Part shown: one piece after another, positions 7,275-13,952 of the stretch
Numbering within the stretch: position 1 is the stretch's first letter
How the letters are laid out: each line of letters begins with the position of its first letter
Origin: an uncultured Oscillospiraceae bacterium
GTDB lineage: Bacteria; Bacillota; Clostridia; Oscillospirales; Oscillospiraceae
Length of the DNA: 18,519 nt
Reading direction: 5' to 3'
Assembly (NCBI GenBank): GCA_910579725.1
Contig: CAJTUD010000058.1
Span: 1-18,519, forward strand
Translations under genes and position numbers: made by a program
Notes under the pieces: model-generated
What the model was told of the DNA's origin: nothing
The model's input: only the letters and a program-made list of their open reading frames with translations
Databases searched by the model: none

Positions 7275-8468
7275 TCATTTATCCAGCAGGCAGGCCACGC
7301 CGGGCAGCTCCTTGCCCTCCATGAACTCCAGGGAAGCGCCGCCGCCGGTGGAGATGTGGGTCATCTTGTCGGCATAGCCCAGCTGCTGCACCGCCGCCGC
7401 GCTGTCGCCGCCGCCGATGATGGTGATGGCGGAGGTCTGGCTGAGGGCCTCGGCCACGGCCTTGGTTCCCACGGCGAACTTCTCGAACTCAAACACGCCC
7501 ATGGGACCGTTCCAGATAACGGTGCCGGCGTCCTTCACGGCGGCGCAGTACAGCCTGACGGTTTCAGGACCGATGTCCAGGCCCTGCCAGCCGTCGGGAA
7601 TCTCGCCGTTTTTGACGACCTTGCTGTTGGCGTTGGCGTCGAAGCTGTCGGCAATGACGGTGTCCACAGGCAGGAGCAGCTTCACGCCCTTCTCCCTGGC
7701 CTTGGCGGTCATCTCGTTGCAGTAGTCCAGCCAGTCGCTCTCCAGCAGGCTCTCGCCCACGCTGCCGCCCTGGGCCTTGGCGAAGGTGTAGGCCATGCCG
7801 CCGCCGATGATGATCATGTCGGCGATGTCCAGCAGGTGGTTGATGACGCCGATCTTGGAGGACACCTTGCTGCCGCCCAGAATGGCCACCAGGGGCCGCT
7901 TGGGGTCGGCCAGCGCGCCGCCCATGATCTCCAGCTCCTTTTCAATCAGGAATCCGGACACGGCGGGCAGGTAGGCCGCCACGCCGGCGGTGGAGGCGTG
8001 GGCCCGGTGCACCGCGCCGAAGGCGTCGGACACGTAGACGTCCGCCATGGCCGCCATGGCCTTGGCCAGCTCGGGGTCGTTTTTGGTCTCGCCCTTCTCA
8101 AAGCGAGTGTTCTCCAGCAGGAGAATCTCGCCGGGCTTCAGGGCGGCGGCCTTGGCCTGGGCGTCGGGGCCCACCACGTCGGCGGCCATGACCACGTCCC
8201 TGCCGGCCAGCTCGCTCAGGCGCGCGGCCACGGGCTTGAGACTGAACTTCTCCTCGGGACCGTTCTTGGGCTTGCCCAGGTGGGAGCAGGCGATCACCGC
8301 CGCGCCCTGGTCCAGCAGGTACTGGATGGTGGGCAGGGCGGCGCGGATGCGCTTATCGTCCGTGATGGCTCCGGTGGCCTTGTCCTGGGGCACGTTGAAG
8401 TCGCAGCGGAGCAAAACCTTCTTCCCCGCGACATCCACGTCCTTGACGTTTTTTTTGTTGTAGCTCAT
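7275..8468 (-). CDS. pgk: Phosphoglycerate kinase
   Basis: A 397-residue two-domain glycolytic enzyme making ATP from 1,3-bisphosphoglycerate. Landmarks are RCDFNVP (21-27), the CSHLGKPKN loop, the hinge region GGSKVSSKIGVINHLL, NGPMGVFEFEKFAVGT, and the nucleotide-binding GGGDSAAA with STGGGASLEFMEGKELPGV near the end. The start is ambiguous: an ATG at 8477 lies only 3 bases after AAGGAG, while the ATG at 8468 is 12 bases after it and matches the family N-terminus (MSYNKKNVKDVDV), so 8468 is used here. It follows trmL by 53 bases with no terminator visible, so trmL and pgk are probably cotranscribed. Confidence 0.96.
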   Translation of the reverse strand: MSYNKKNVKDVDVAGKKVLLRCDFNVPQDKATGAITDDKRIRAALPTIQYLLDQGAAVIACSHLGKPKNGPEEKFSLKPVAARLSELAGRDVVMAADVVGPDAQAKAAALKPGEILLLENTRFEKGETKNDPELAKAMAAMADVYVSDAFGAVHRAHASTAGVAAYLPAVSGFLIEKELEIMGGALADPKRPLVAILGGSKVSSKIGVINHLLDIADMIIIGGGMAYTFAKAQGGSVGESLLESDWLDYCNEMTAKAREKGVKLLLPVDTVIADSFDANANSKVVKNGEIPDGWQGLDIGPETVRLYCAAVKDAGTVIWNGPMGVFEFEKFAVGTKAVAEALSQTSAITIIGGGDSAAAVQQLGYADKMTHISTGGGASLEFMEGKELPGVACLLDK

Positions 8469-8521
8469 GTGTTGCATTAGCTCCTTTCAAACAATATGAT
8501 GAAATGGTTTGATTGGCAGAT

Positions 8522-9019
8522 TCAAGAAGTGGACCGCGCCATCTCTCCCGTTCCCAGCAGGCCGGGAAATCCGTTCTGCCGGAGAGCCTCATAGATGAGA
8601 ATGGCGGCGCTGTTGGCAAGGTTGAGGCTTCTGGCCTCGCCGGCCATGGGGATGCGGACGCACCTGTGCCGGTATTGTTCCCGGAAATCCGGCGGCAGCC
8701 CCGCCGTTTCCTTCCCGAAAAACAGCCAGCAGTCCGGCGAAAACCGGGCCTGGGAGTAATCCCGGGGCGCTTTGGTGGTGGCCAGCCACAGATCCGCCGC
8801 CGCCTGGGGATAGGCGGCAAAAAGGCGCTCGAGAGAGGGATGCACCGTCACCTCCACCAGCGGCCAGTAGTCCAGCCCCGCCCGCTTCACCGCGCGGTCG
8901 CTGACGTCGAACCCCAGAGGCTCCACCAGGTGCAGCCGGCTGCCGGTGGCGGCGCAGGTCCGGGCAATATTGCCGCAGTTGGGCGGAATTTCCGGTTCTA
9001 CCAGAACGATATGCAGCAT
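8522..9019 (-). CDS. trmL: tRNA (cytidine/uridine-34 2'-O)-methyltransferase
   Basis: A 165-residue SPOUT methyltransferase of the TrmL (YibK/CspR) type, which methylates the ribose of the wobble nucleotide in certain tRNA-Leu species. The family motifs are all present: VEPEIPPNCGNIARTCAATG (7-26), FFGKETAGLPPDF (100-112) and the knot motif RSLNLANSAAI (130-140) that binds S-adenosylmethionine. Length and domain order match minimal TrmL, a dimer without an extra RNA-binding domain. The start at 9019 is preceded by GGGAGGGCGGGGAA. It is the first gene of the trmL-pgk-tpiA-gpmI series and has the strong promoter at 9073-9101. Confidence 0.93.
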   Translation of the reverse strand: MLHIVLVEPEIPPNCGNIARTCAATGSRLHLVEPLGFDVSDRAVKRAGLDYWPLVEVTVHPSLERLFAAYPQAAADLWLATTKAPRDYSQARFSPDCWLFFGKETAGLPPDFREQYRHRCVRIPMAGEARSLNLANSAAILIYEALRQNGFPGLLGTGEMARSTS

Positions 9020-9072
9020 TTCCCCGCCCTCCCTGTCAGGCGCTTCTTGTCCGTCTGATTTTTGACAGAGCT

Positions 9073-9101
9073 ATTGTAAAACAAATCCCGTCTAAATTCA
9101 A
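9073..9101 (-). promoter_or_regulatory. Promoter of trmL-pgk
   Basis: On the minus strand TTGAAT (9101-9096) is followed after exactly 17 bases by TACAAT (9078-9073), in an AT-rich intergenic region. The expected start of transcription is near 9066, about 47 bases before the trmL start codon. It is divergent from the glmU promoter about 190 bp away. Confidence 0.75.
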
Positions 9102-9253
9102 GCATAATCCAAGAATTTATTTCAGAAATTTTACAAAACTGCCTGTCACTTCCATTCCATCTGCGAAACTGCACAATTTCCCTCCCATAAACCTCAAAAC
9201 CTTGTGCAAATAGACCTCTTCCTCCCTCTTTTCCCATCTTTCCCGGTCAGGGA

Positions 9254-9283
9254 GTGGAAAATTTCCACAGGCGGGAAAATTTC
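9254..9283. promoter_or_regulatory. Tandem GGAAAATTTC motif upstream of glmU
   Basis: GGAAAATTTC occurs at 9256-9265 and again at 9274-9283, an 18-bp period. The first copy lies in a 15-bp palindrome, GTGGAAA-A-TTTCCAC (9254-9268); the second is followed by AC, giving GGAAAATTTCAC. The pair ends 2 bases before the -35 box of the glmU promoter, where an activator or repressor would bind. No known operator was recognised. Confidence 0.5.
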
Positions 9284-9285
9284 AC

Positions 9286-9313
9286 TTGCATAAATGCACG
9301 CATCTGGTATAAT
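9286..9313 (+). promoter_or_regulatory. Promoter of glmU-prs-pth
   Basis: TTGCAT (9286-9291) and a perfect TATAAT (9308-9313) are 16 bp apart. Transcription should start near 9320, about 25 bases before the glmU start, whose ribosome binding site is GAAAGGGG. Confidence 0.72.
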
Positions 9314-9344
9314 AGAGGCATCAAATTGAAAGGGGCGCGTTCCA

Positions 9345-10376
9345 ATGGAGAGCAAGAAATGTATTGCCGTCTTTCTGACGGAGGACACCGCAAAGACCTA
9401 TAACGGAAAACCCCTGATGCTGCAGGACGCGCTGTTTTGCCCTATTTTGAATTGGTGTATGCGGGCATGGCTGAAAAAAGGCGTCCGGCGTTTTTTTGTT
9501 GTCTGCCGGAGCGAGGATCTGGAGGACGCGGCCGCCTGCTTCCCGGAGGGCGCGGCCGCCGTGGCCGGCACCGAGGAGGACTACCAGCGGGATATTGCCG
9601 AGTTTGCCCGGGGCTGCTGGGTGGAGGAGATTCATGAGGCCATGCTGCCGGTGGGCAGCATGATGCTCACCTTCCACTCCGTGGGGGAGCTGGTTCAGCT
9701 TCAGCGGGCGGTGAAGGAGAAAATCGCCACCTTTCATCAGAGCACCGGCGTGAAGGTAATGGATATCGACAGCACCTATATCGATCCCCGTGTGACCATC
9801 GGTCCGGGAACCGTTCTGCTGCCGGGCACCATCCTGCGGGGCAGCACCGTGATCGGAGAAAACTGCGAAATCGGCCCTAACGCCATGATTACCGACTGTG
9901 AAATCGGCGAGGGCTGCGTGGTCAACGCCTCCCAGGTCAATGAGAGCATTCTGGGCCGGGACGTGCACGTAGGTCCCTTCGCCCACGTCCGCCCCCACTG
10001 CCAGGTGGGCGACGGGTGCAAGGTGGGCGCTTTCGTGGAGATCAAAAACGCCGTCTTCGGCCCCGGCACCAAGATGAGCCACCTTACTTACGTGGGAGAC
10101 GCCGACGTGGGCAGCGGGGTGAACTTCGGCTGCGGCACCATCACCTCCAACTACGACGGCTTCCGGAAGCACCGCACCGTGATCCGCGACGGCGCGTTCA
10201 TCGGCTGCAACACCAATCTGGTTCCCCCGGTGACTGTGGGCGAGGGCGCGTATATCGCTGCCGGCACCACCATTACCAGGGATGTGGAGCCCGACGCGCT
10301 GGCCATCGCCCGCCCGCGTCAGGAGAACAAGCCCGGCTGGGCCAAAGCCAAACGCGAGCTGTACCAGAAAAAATAA
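9345..10376 (+). CDS. glmU: Shortened GlmU: acetyltransferase domain with vestigial N-terminus
   Basis: A 343-residue protein; normal GlmU is about 455. From residue ~130 on it is a left-handed beta-helix acetyltransferase of GlmU type. Residues corresponding to E. coli R333, K351, H363, Y366, N377, N386 and K392 are R216, K234, H246, Y249, N260, N269 and K275, all offset by exactly 117, so the glucosamine-1-phosphate acetyltransferase site is intact and the shortening is entirely upstream. E. coli A380 and S405 (acetyl-CoA site) become C263 and C288. The N-terminal ~110 residues keep a GKPL-like and a VRRFFVVC-like stretch but lack the LAAGxGTRM nucleotide-binding signature and half of the pyrophosphorylase fold. 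Its position before prs and pth is the ancestral Firmicute glmU position. Likely output is GlcNAc-1-P; UDP-GlcNAc formation would need another enzyme. Confidence 0.85.
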   Translation: MESKKCIAVFLTEDTAKTYNGKPLMLQDALFCPILNWCMRAWLKKGVRRFFVVCRSEDLEDAAACFPEGAAAVAGTEEDYQRDIAEFARGCWVEEIHEAMLPVGSMMLTFHSVGELVQLQRAVKEKIATFHQSTGVKVMDIDSTYIDPRVTIGPGTVLLPGTILRGSTVIGENCEIGPNAMITDCEIGEGCVVNASQVNESILGRDVHVGPFAHVRPHCQVGDGCKVGAFVEIKNAVFGPGTKMSHLTYVGDADVGSGVNFGCGTITSNYDGFRKHRTVIRDGAFIGCNTNLVPPVTVGEGAYIAAGTTITRDVEPDALAIARPRQENKPGWAKAKRELYQKK

Positions 10377-10377
10377 G

Positions 10378-10395
10378 GACCTGTATTCATGCCCG
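10378..10395 (-). repeat. Solo end of the GAACCTGYATTCA repeat family
   Basis: Two bases after the glmU stop codon stands GACCTGTATTCATGCCCG, which matches the right end of the 13465-13621 element (reverse complement GAACCTGTATTCAT) in 13 of the first 14 positions. No matching second end was found before prs, so this looks like a remnant. Confidence 0.5.
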
Positions 10396-10447
10396 TTTTT
10401 CCTGTCTGTACCAAAACGATGATTATGATGAAAAGAGGATGTTGGAA

Positions 10448-11407
10448 ATGATTTCTCACGGAAAAGACATGAAGGTTTTCAGCGGCAATGCCAACAAGGG
10501 CCTGGCCAGGGACGTGTGCCGTCTGATCGGCATCCAACTGGGCAACTCGGAGATCAGCCATTTCGCGGACGGTGAGGTCTGCGCCTCCATCTATGAGTCT
10601 GTCCGGGGCTCCGACGTGTTTCTCATCCAGTCCACCAGCAGCCCGGTGAACGACCATCTCATGGAGCTGCTGGTCATGATCGACGCCATGAAGCGCGCCT
10701 CCGCGGGCCGGGTCACCGCGGTGATTCCCTACTTCGGCTACGCCCGTCAGGACCGCAAGGCCAAGGCCCGGGACCCCATTTCCGCCAAGCTGGTGGCCAA
10801 CATGCTCACCGCCGCCGGGGCGGACCGGGTGCTGACCATGGATCTGCACGCCGCGCAGATTCAGGGATTTTTTGACATCCCCGTGGATAACCTCTACGGC
10901 AACCCGGTCTTTGTGGACTATTATGCCAAGAAATTCGGGGAGAAATGCGAGGAAATGATCGTCGTTTCTCCGGACGTGGGTTCCGTGTCCCGGGCCCGGG
11001 CCTTCGCCCAGAAGCTCCACATGAATCTGGCCATCGTGGACAAGCGCCGCCAGAAGGCCAACCAGTGCGAGGTGATGAACGTCATCGGCGACGTGGAGGG
11101 CAAGGACTGTATCCTCTTTGACGACATGGTGGACACCGCCGGAAGCCTGTGCAACGCCGCCAAGGCCATTGTGGAGGTGGGCGGCGCCCGCAACGTGTAC
11201 GCCTGCGCGTCCCACGGCGTGCTGTCCGGCCCCGCCATCGAGCGCATCAACGGCAGCGTCATCAAGGAACTGGCGTTCCTGGACACCATCGCGCCCATCG
11301 ACGCCGCTCTTTCCGGCAAAATCAAGTATCTGACGGTGGCGCCCATGTTCGCGGAGGCCATCGAGCGGATTTATCAGGAGATTTCCGTTTCCAAGCTCTG
11401 GATCTGA
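10448..11407 (+). CDS. prs: Ribose-phosphate pyrophosphokinase (PRPP synthase, class I)
   Basis: A 319-residue enzyme that transfers pyrophosphate from ATP to ribose 5-phosphate, feeding purine, pyrimidine, histidine and NAD synthesis. Visible landmarks are FADGEVCASIYESVRGSDVFLIQ, the flexible loop YFGYARQDRKAKARDPISAKLVANML, MDLHAAQIQGFFDIPVDNLYG, VVSPDVGSVSRAR and the PRPP loop LFDDMVDTAGSL. The start is placed at 10448 (MISHGKDMKVFSGNAN) because AGAGG lies 9 bases upstream; the in-frame ATG at 10439 directly abuts that site. The frame is open far upstream into glmU, but that part is a shadow. Second gene of the glmU-prs-pth series, as in many Firmicutes. Confidence 0.96.
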   Translation: MISHGKDMKVFSGNANKGLARDVCRLIGIQLGNSEISHFADGEVCASIYESVRGSDVFLIQSTSSPVNDHLMELLVMIDAMKRASAGRVTAVIPYFGYARQDRKAKARDPISAKLVANMLTAAGADRVLTMDLHAAQIQGFFDIPVDNLYGNPVFVDYYAKKFGEKCEEMIVVSPDVGSVSRARAFAQKLHMNLAIVDKRRQKANQCEVMNVIGDVEGKDCILFDDMVDTAGSLCNAAKAIVEVGGARNVYACASHGVLSGPAIERINGSVIKELAFLDTIAPIDAALSGKIKYLTVAPMFAEAIERIYQEISVSKLWI

Positions 11408-11498
11408 GCTCTTCCTGCGCCGGGCGGCCCCTTTGGGGGAGGACCCGGCGGATTCTCCCAATCAGAGCGCCCTCCCCAGGCGGCGCGGAAAGGACCCG

Positions 11499-12077
11499 AT
11501 GCATACCTCAAATTACCAATGGCTTCTGGTCTGCCTGGGCAACCCGGGCAGGGACTATGAAAACACCCGCCACAACATCGGCTTCATGGCCGCCGACGAG
11601 CTGGCCCGCCGGGAGGGCGTGAAAATCAACAAGCTCCGTTACCGGGCGCTGACCGGAGAGATTCGGGCGGGGGGAGAGCGGGTGCTGGTGCTCAAGCCTC
11701 AGACGTATATGAATCTGAGCGGGGAGGCGGTGAAGCTGGCGGGAGGATTCTATAAAATTCCTCCCGGCCGCGTGCTGGTGGTCTCCGACGATGTGGCGCT
11801 GCCTCTGGGCAAGCTGCGCATCCGCGCCGGAGGCAGCGCCGGAGGTCATAACGGGCTGAAGAATATCATTGCCCATCTGGGGACGGATCAGTTTCCCCGG
11901 ATTCGGGTGGGCGTGGGCGCTCCCGCCCATCCGGAGCACGAGATGATCGACTGGGTGATCGGGCGCTTTACCTCCCAGGAGAAGAAAATCGTGGACGAGG
12001 CTGTGGGCCGCGCCGTGGAGGCCGCGCTGTGCGTGATGGAAAAAGGCGTGGCGGAGGCGCAGAATCAGTACAATTGA
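11499..12077 (+). CDS. pth: Peptidyl-tRNA hydrolase
   Basis: A 192-residue enzyme that frees peptides from stalled peptidyl-tRNA. The active site is complete: N15 in CLGNPG, catalytic H25 in NTRHNIGF, N72 in PQTYMNLSGEAV, D97 in VVSDDVALPLGKLRIR and the GGSAGGHNGLKNI segment. The ATG at 11499 was chosen because GGAAAGGA lies just before it and the family starts about here; the in-frame ATG at 11433 adds 22 non-homologous residues. It lies 91 bases after prs and is followed at once by a terminator, so it ends the glmU-prs-pth unit. The mfd gene that often follows pth is absent here. Confidence 0.95.
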   Translation: MHTSNYQWLLVCLGNPGRDYENTRHNIGFMAADELARREGVKINKLRYRALTGEIRAGGERVLVLKPQTYMNLSGEAVKLAGGFYKIPPGRVLVVSDDVALPLGKLRIRAGGSAGGHNGLKNIIAHLGTDQFPRIRVGVGAPAHPEHEMIDWVIGRFTSQEKKIVDEAVGRAVEAALCVMEKGVAEAQNQYN

Positions 12078-12085
12078 AAAGGAAG

Positions 12086-12114
12086 ACGCCGCGGCATAGC
12101 CGCGGCGTTTTCCT
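12086..12114 (+). terminator. Terminator after pth
   Basis: A perfect 10-bp stem ACGCCGCGGC/GCCGCGGCGT (12086-12095 and 12099-12108) with a 3-base loop, followed by TTT CC. It lies 8 bases after the pth stop. On the minus strand the stem is followed by CTTCCTTTTC, so it may also serve the converging small gene at 12128-12394. Confidence 0.78.
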
Positions 12115-12127
12115 ATGCGGGCGGGGT

Positions 12128-12394
12128 TCACAGCAGCCATGCCATCAGTCCGGCCGCCGCAGCGGCCAGCCCCGCCAGCCAGTACCAGAGGGGAACCCGC
12201 TTCCAGATAGGGCGTCTGACGGTCTGGGAGGCGGCGCAGCTGCGGGCAATGCGGCACGCCTCCCCCAGAACCTGCTGGGAAGTGACGCCTTCCTGGGAGA
12301 AAGCGTCGTTCTTTACGATAAAAATGGCCTGCTCAAACAGCTTCGGGTCGGGTGAATCCACCACGATCACACGGCGGGATGTTCCTTTCACCAA
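12128..12394 (-). CDS. Small tail-anchored protein of unknown function
   Basis: About 88 residues. The N-terminal part reads VKGTSRRVIVVDSPDPKLFEQAIFIVKND, then GVTSQQVLGEACRIARSC, a compact alpha/beta stretch; the C-terminus is a single hydrophobic helix (YWLAGLAAAAAGLMAWLL) after a basic WKR, so the protein is probably anchored by its tail with the body in the cytoplasm. The start is uncertain. AGAGGAG lies 9 bases before a TTG (12394, used here) and 12 before a GTG (12391); an ATG at 12508 is far upstream across a GC-rich hairpin (12436-12461) and the extra residues look non-coding. Similar short proteins with an RVIVV-SPDP-LFEQAIFIV core seem familiar from Clostridia, but I cannot name a function. 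Confidence 0.68.
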   Translation of the reverse strand: MVKGTSRRVIVVDSPDPKLFEQAIFIVKNDAFSQEGVTSQQVLGEACRIARSCAASQTVRRPIWKRVPLWYWLAGLAAAAAGLMAWLL

Positions 12395-12495
12395 GGGGCG
12401 GCACTCCTCTCTTCTCGTCAGAGTTTGTTGGGTGTCCCGCCGCGCTTCTGCCGGCGGCGGGCATACCCCCCTCGCCGGACGACACGGGCCGGGAT

Positions 12496-12555
12496 AACCT
12501 GCATTCACAGCCGATGAACGCCGTCCGGAACGGTCTCTGGCGATGCATACAGGTT
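12496..12555 (+). repeat. Short inverted-repeat element, 60 bp (copy A)
   Basis: The ends are inverted: AACCTGCATTCACAGC at the left and GATGCATACAGGTT at the right. A small hairpin CCGT-CCGGA-ACGG lies in the middle. Its left 31 bases match the left end of the 13465-13621 element at 28 positions. It lies between the tauE stop and the leader of the small gene at 12128-12394. It has no coding capacity. Confidence 0.7.
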
Positions 12556-12617
12556 CTTATTTCCAGTGTTTCCCGGGAGAGAGAAAAATATACTCCCCAT
12601 GGGGCCGCGTTTTTGCT

Positions 12618-13415
12618 TTACCGGAATTGTATGATGTTGTACACACATATCAGGACAATTGCCGCCATCAGCCCGATGAACAGCCGCTCCACCATGCGCG
12701 CCTGGATGCGCCGGTTGATTTTCCGCCCCGTGACGCCCCCCAGAAGGCCCCCCAGGACCATCAGAAGCAGCACCGCCGGATTGACCTCCGGTACGGTCCG
12801 GGTGAACAGCGTCATCAGAAAGCTGGTCAGCTGGGAAAACAGGATAATATACAGAGAGTTCTGGGCCGCCGTCTTGGTATCCATGGAGAAGAAGTAGTAG
12901 AGGACCACCAGATTGATGGGCCCGCCCCCGACCCCCAGGAAGGAGGAGAAAATGCCCAGCAGGAAGCCTATTGCGGCGCACAGCAGGGCATTGGTCAGGC
13001 GCAGGGTGTGAATCTTTTCTTTTTTAATAGTGTAGAGCATGGTCCCCAGCGTCATCAGCAGCAGGCAGACCGCCTGCACCGCCCCCACCTGATTGGTGCC
13101 GGCAAACAGGGCGGAGAGGGATTGAAAAAGCGATTTCCCCGCGACGCCGCCGATGGCGGCCCCCACCGCAAGAGGGGTTCCCGTCCTGATATCCACCAGG
13201 GAGTCTCCGCTGATCCGGCCCTTGACGACAGAGTAGCAGGACATGGTCAGCACAGTGCAGCCGGATAAAAAGCTGATGGCGGAAACGCTCATCACCCCGA
13301 AGGTGTCCAGAAGCGGCTTGATCAGCACGCCTCCCCCGATTCCGCAGATCGCCCCGATGACCGACGCGGCGAAGCTGATTGCCGCGAACAGCATGTAAAT
13401 CCCAGTATTTCCCAT
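12618..13415 (-). CDS. TauE/SafE family sulfite/anion exporter
   Basis: A 265-residue polytopic membrane protein with about eight helices in two pseudo-repeats, each carrying the family glycine motif: GAICGIGGGVLIKPLL (21-36) and SSFLGVGGGPINLVVLYYF (157-175). The length and the split are normal for TauE/SafE (DUF81) permeases, which move small sulfur- or carbon-containing anions such as sulfite or sulfoacetate. The ATG at 13415 is preceded by GGGAGGGATACTGTT. It stands alone, with no sulfur metabolism gene near it, so the substrate is open. Members of the GAACCTGYATTCA repeat family lie on both sides, and its promoter is 250 bases upstream, beyond the larger repeat. Confidence 0.9.
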   Translation of the reverse strand: MGNTGIYMLFAAISFAASVIGAICGIGGGVLIKPLLDTFGVMSVSAISFLSGCTVLTMSCYSVVKGRISGDSLVDIRTGTPLAVGAAIGGVAGKSLFQSLSALFAGTNQVGAVQAVCLLLMTLGTMLYTIKKEKIHTLRLTNALLCAAIGFLLGIFSSFLGVGGGPINLVVLYYFFSMDTKTAAQNSLYIILFSQLTSFLMTLFTRTVPEVNPAVLLLMVLGGLLGGVTGRKINRRIQARMVERLFIGLMAAIVLICVYNIIQFR

Positions 13416-13464
13416 AACAGTATCCCTCCCGATTGTGTTCTGCGCAGCAGCGCACCGCCGTTAA

Positions 13465-13621
13465 GAACCTGCATTCACAGCCGCTGCACGCCGCCCTGTG
13501 CCGTTTTGGCCGCCATTTTCAAGTGCGCCGGCGATAAAAGCGCCGCTTCACGGGGGAATCTCCTTGTCCGGCGAGAAAAAGCCTCGTCCATCCGGCATCC
13601 CCCGGTTATGAATACAGGTTC
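13465..13621. mobile_element. MITE-like non-coding element, 157 bp (copy B)
   Basis: The element is bounded by inverted ends GAACCTGCATTCA and, read from the other side, GAACCTGTATTCA (12 of 13 identical). The trinucleotide TAA lies directly outside both ends (13462-13464 and 13622-13624), as expected for a 3-bp target duplication. The interior is GC-rich with no credible reading frame. The left end is shared with the copies at 12496-12555 and 18134-18185. It lies between the tauE promoter and the tauE start, so it should be transcribed in the tauE leader. No transposase is in the window, so it would depend on one elsewhere. Confidence 0.68.
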
Positions 13622-13663
13622 TAAGATTTGCACTATGCGCGCTGCTTATCCCTTTTCTTCTAC

Positions 13664-13692
13664 AGTATACCGCGAACCCCTCCTTTTGGCAA
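13664..13692 (-). promoter_or_regulatory. Promoter of tauE
   Basis: On the minus strand TTGCCA (13692-13687) is followed after 17 bases by TATACT (13669-13664). Transcription would start near 13657 and give a leader of about 240 bases, most of it the MITE-like element. No better promoter was seen closer to the gene. Confidence 0.6.
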
Positions 13693-13718
13693 GAGGCGCG
13701 GTTTCTCCGGCAATCGTC

Positions 13719-13758
13719 AGAAAACGCAATTTCCGCCGCCGCCGGAAATCAGTTTTCT
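13719..13758. repeat. 40-bp inverted repeat between divergent promoters
   Basis: Two paired blocks face each other: AGAAAAC (13719-13725) with GTTTTCT (13752-13758), and ATTTCCG (13729-13735) with CGGAAAT (13743-13749), around the center CCGCCGC. It lies between the -35 boxes of tauE (minus) and the MATE gene (plus), 26 bp from the tauE -35. It could be an operator for both genes or a hairpin; no T-run follows on the plus strand. Confidence 0.5.
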
Positions 13759-13845
13759 ATATTCGTCCGGAAGTTCCCGAAAAATAACAATCATTTTGCA
13801 TAAAGCTGCCAGCCCGGGTTTCTGTAAGATTGCACAAATTGACAC

Positions 13846-13873
13846 TTGCTTTTTTGGCAGAATCAACTATAAT
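13846..13873 (+). promoter_or_regulatory. Promoter of the MATE exporter
   Basis: A perfect TATAAT (13868-13873) with TTGCTT (13846-13851) 16 bp upstream. A consensus TTGACA at 13839-13844 is 23 bp from the -10 box, too far to be used. Transcription would start near 13880, at the foot of the leader stem-loop. Confidence 0.6.
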
Positions 13874-13878
13874 CAGCT

Positions 13879-13909
13879 CAAGCTTTTGGGGGGGAGCCCC
13901 GGAAGCTTG
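13879..13909 (+). promoter_or_regulatory. Stem-loop at the 5' end of the MATE mRNA
   Basis: Bases 13879-13891 pair with 13897-13909 over 13 bp: CAAGCTT with AAGCTTG, two G-U pairs, then GGGG with CCCC, around a 5-base loop. The two U-G pairs form only in RNA, which suggests that the folded transcript matters rather than a DNA-binding site. It sits at the expected transcription start, 44 bases before the start codon, and lacks a T-run. A 5' mRNA-protecting hairpin or a regulatory leader are both possible. Confidence 0.55.
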
Positions 13910-13952
13910 TGAGGAAAAACGAGCAGCATCCTGAATGAGTGAGGTGATCACT

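Noticed and set aside
7161..8480. A 439-residue plus-strand open frame opposite pgk
   Set aside because: Low-complexity composition (Gly, Val, His, Ala) caused by codon bias of pgk on the other strand; the pgk motifs are complete.
13506..13787. A 93-residue plus-strand frame over the MITE-like element and promoters
   Set aside because: It crosses the end of the repeat and the tauE promoter, has no ribosome binding site and no protein-like composition.
13839..13844. Consensus TTGACA as -35 box of the MATE gene
   Set aside because: The spacing to TATAAT is 23 bp, beyond the usable range; TTGCTT at 16 bp was preferred.
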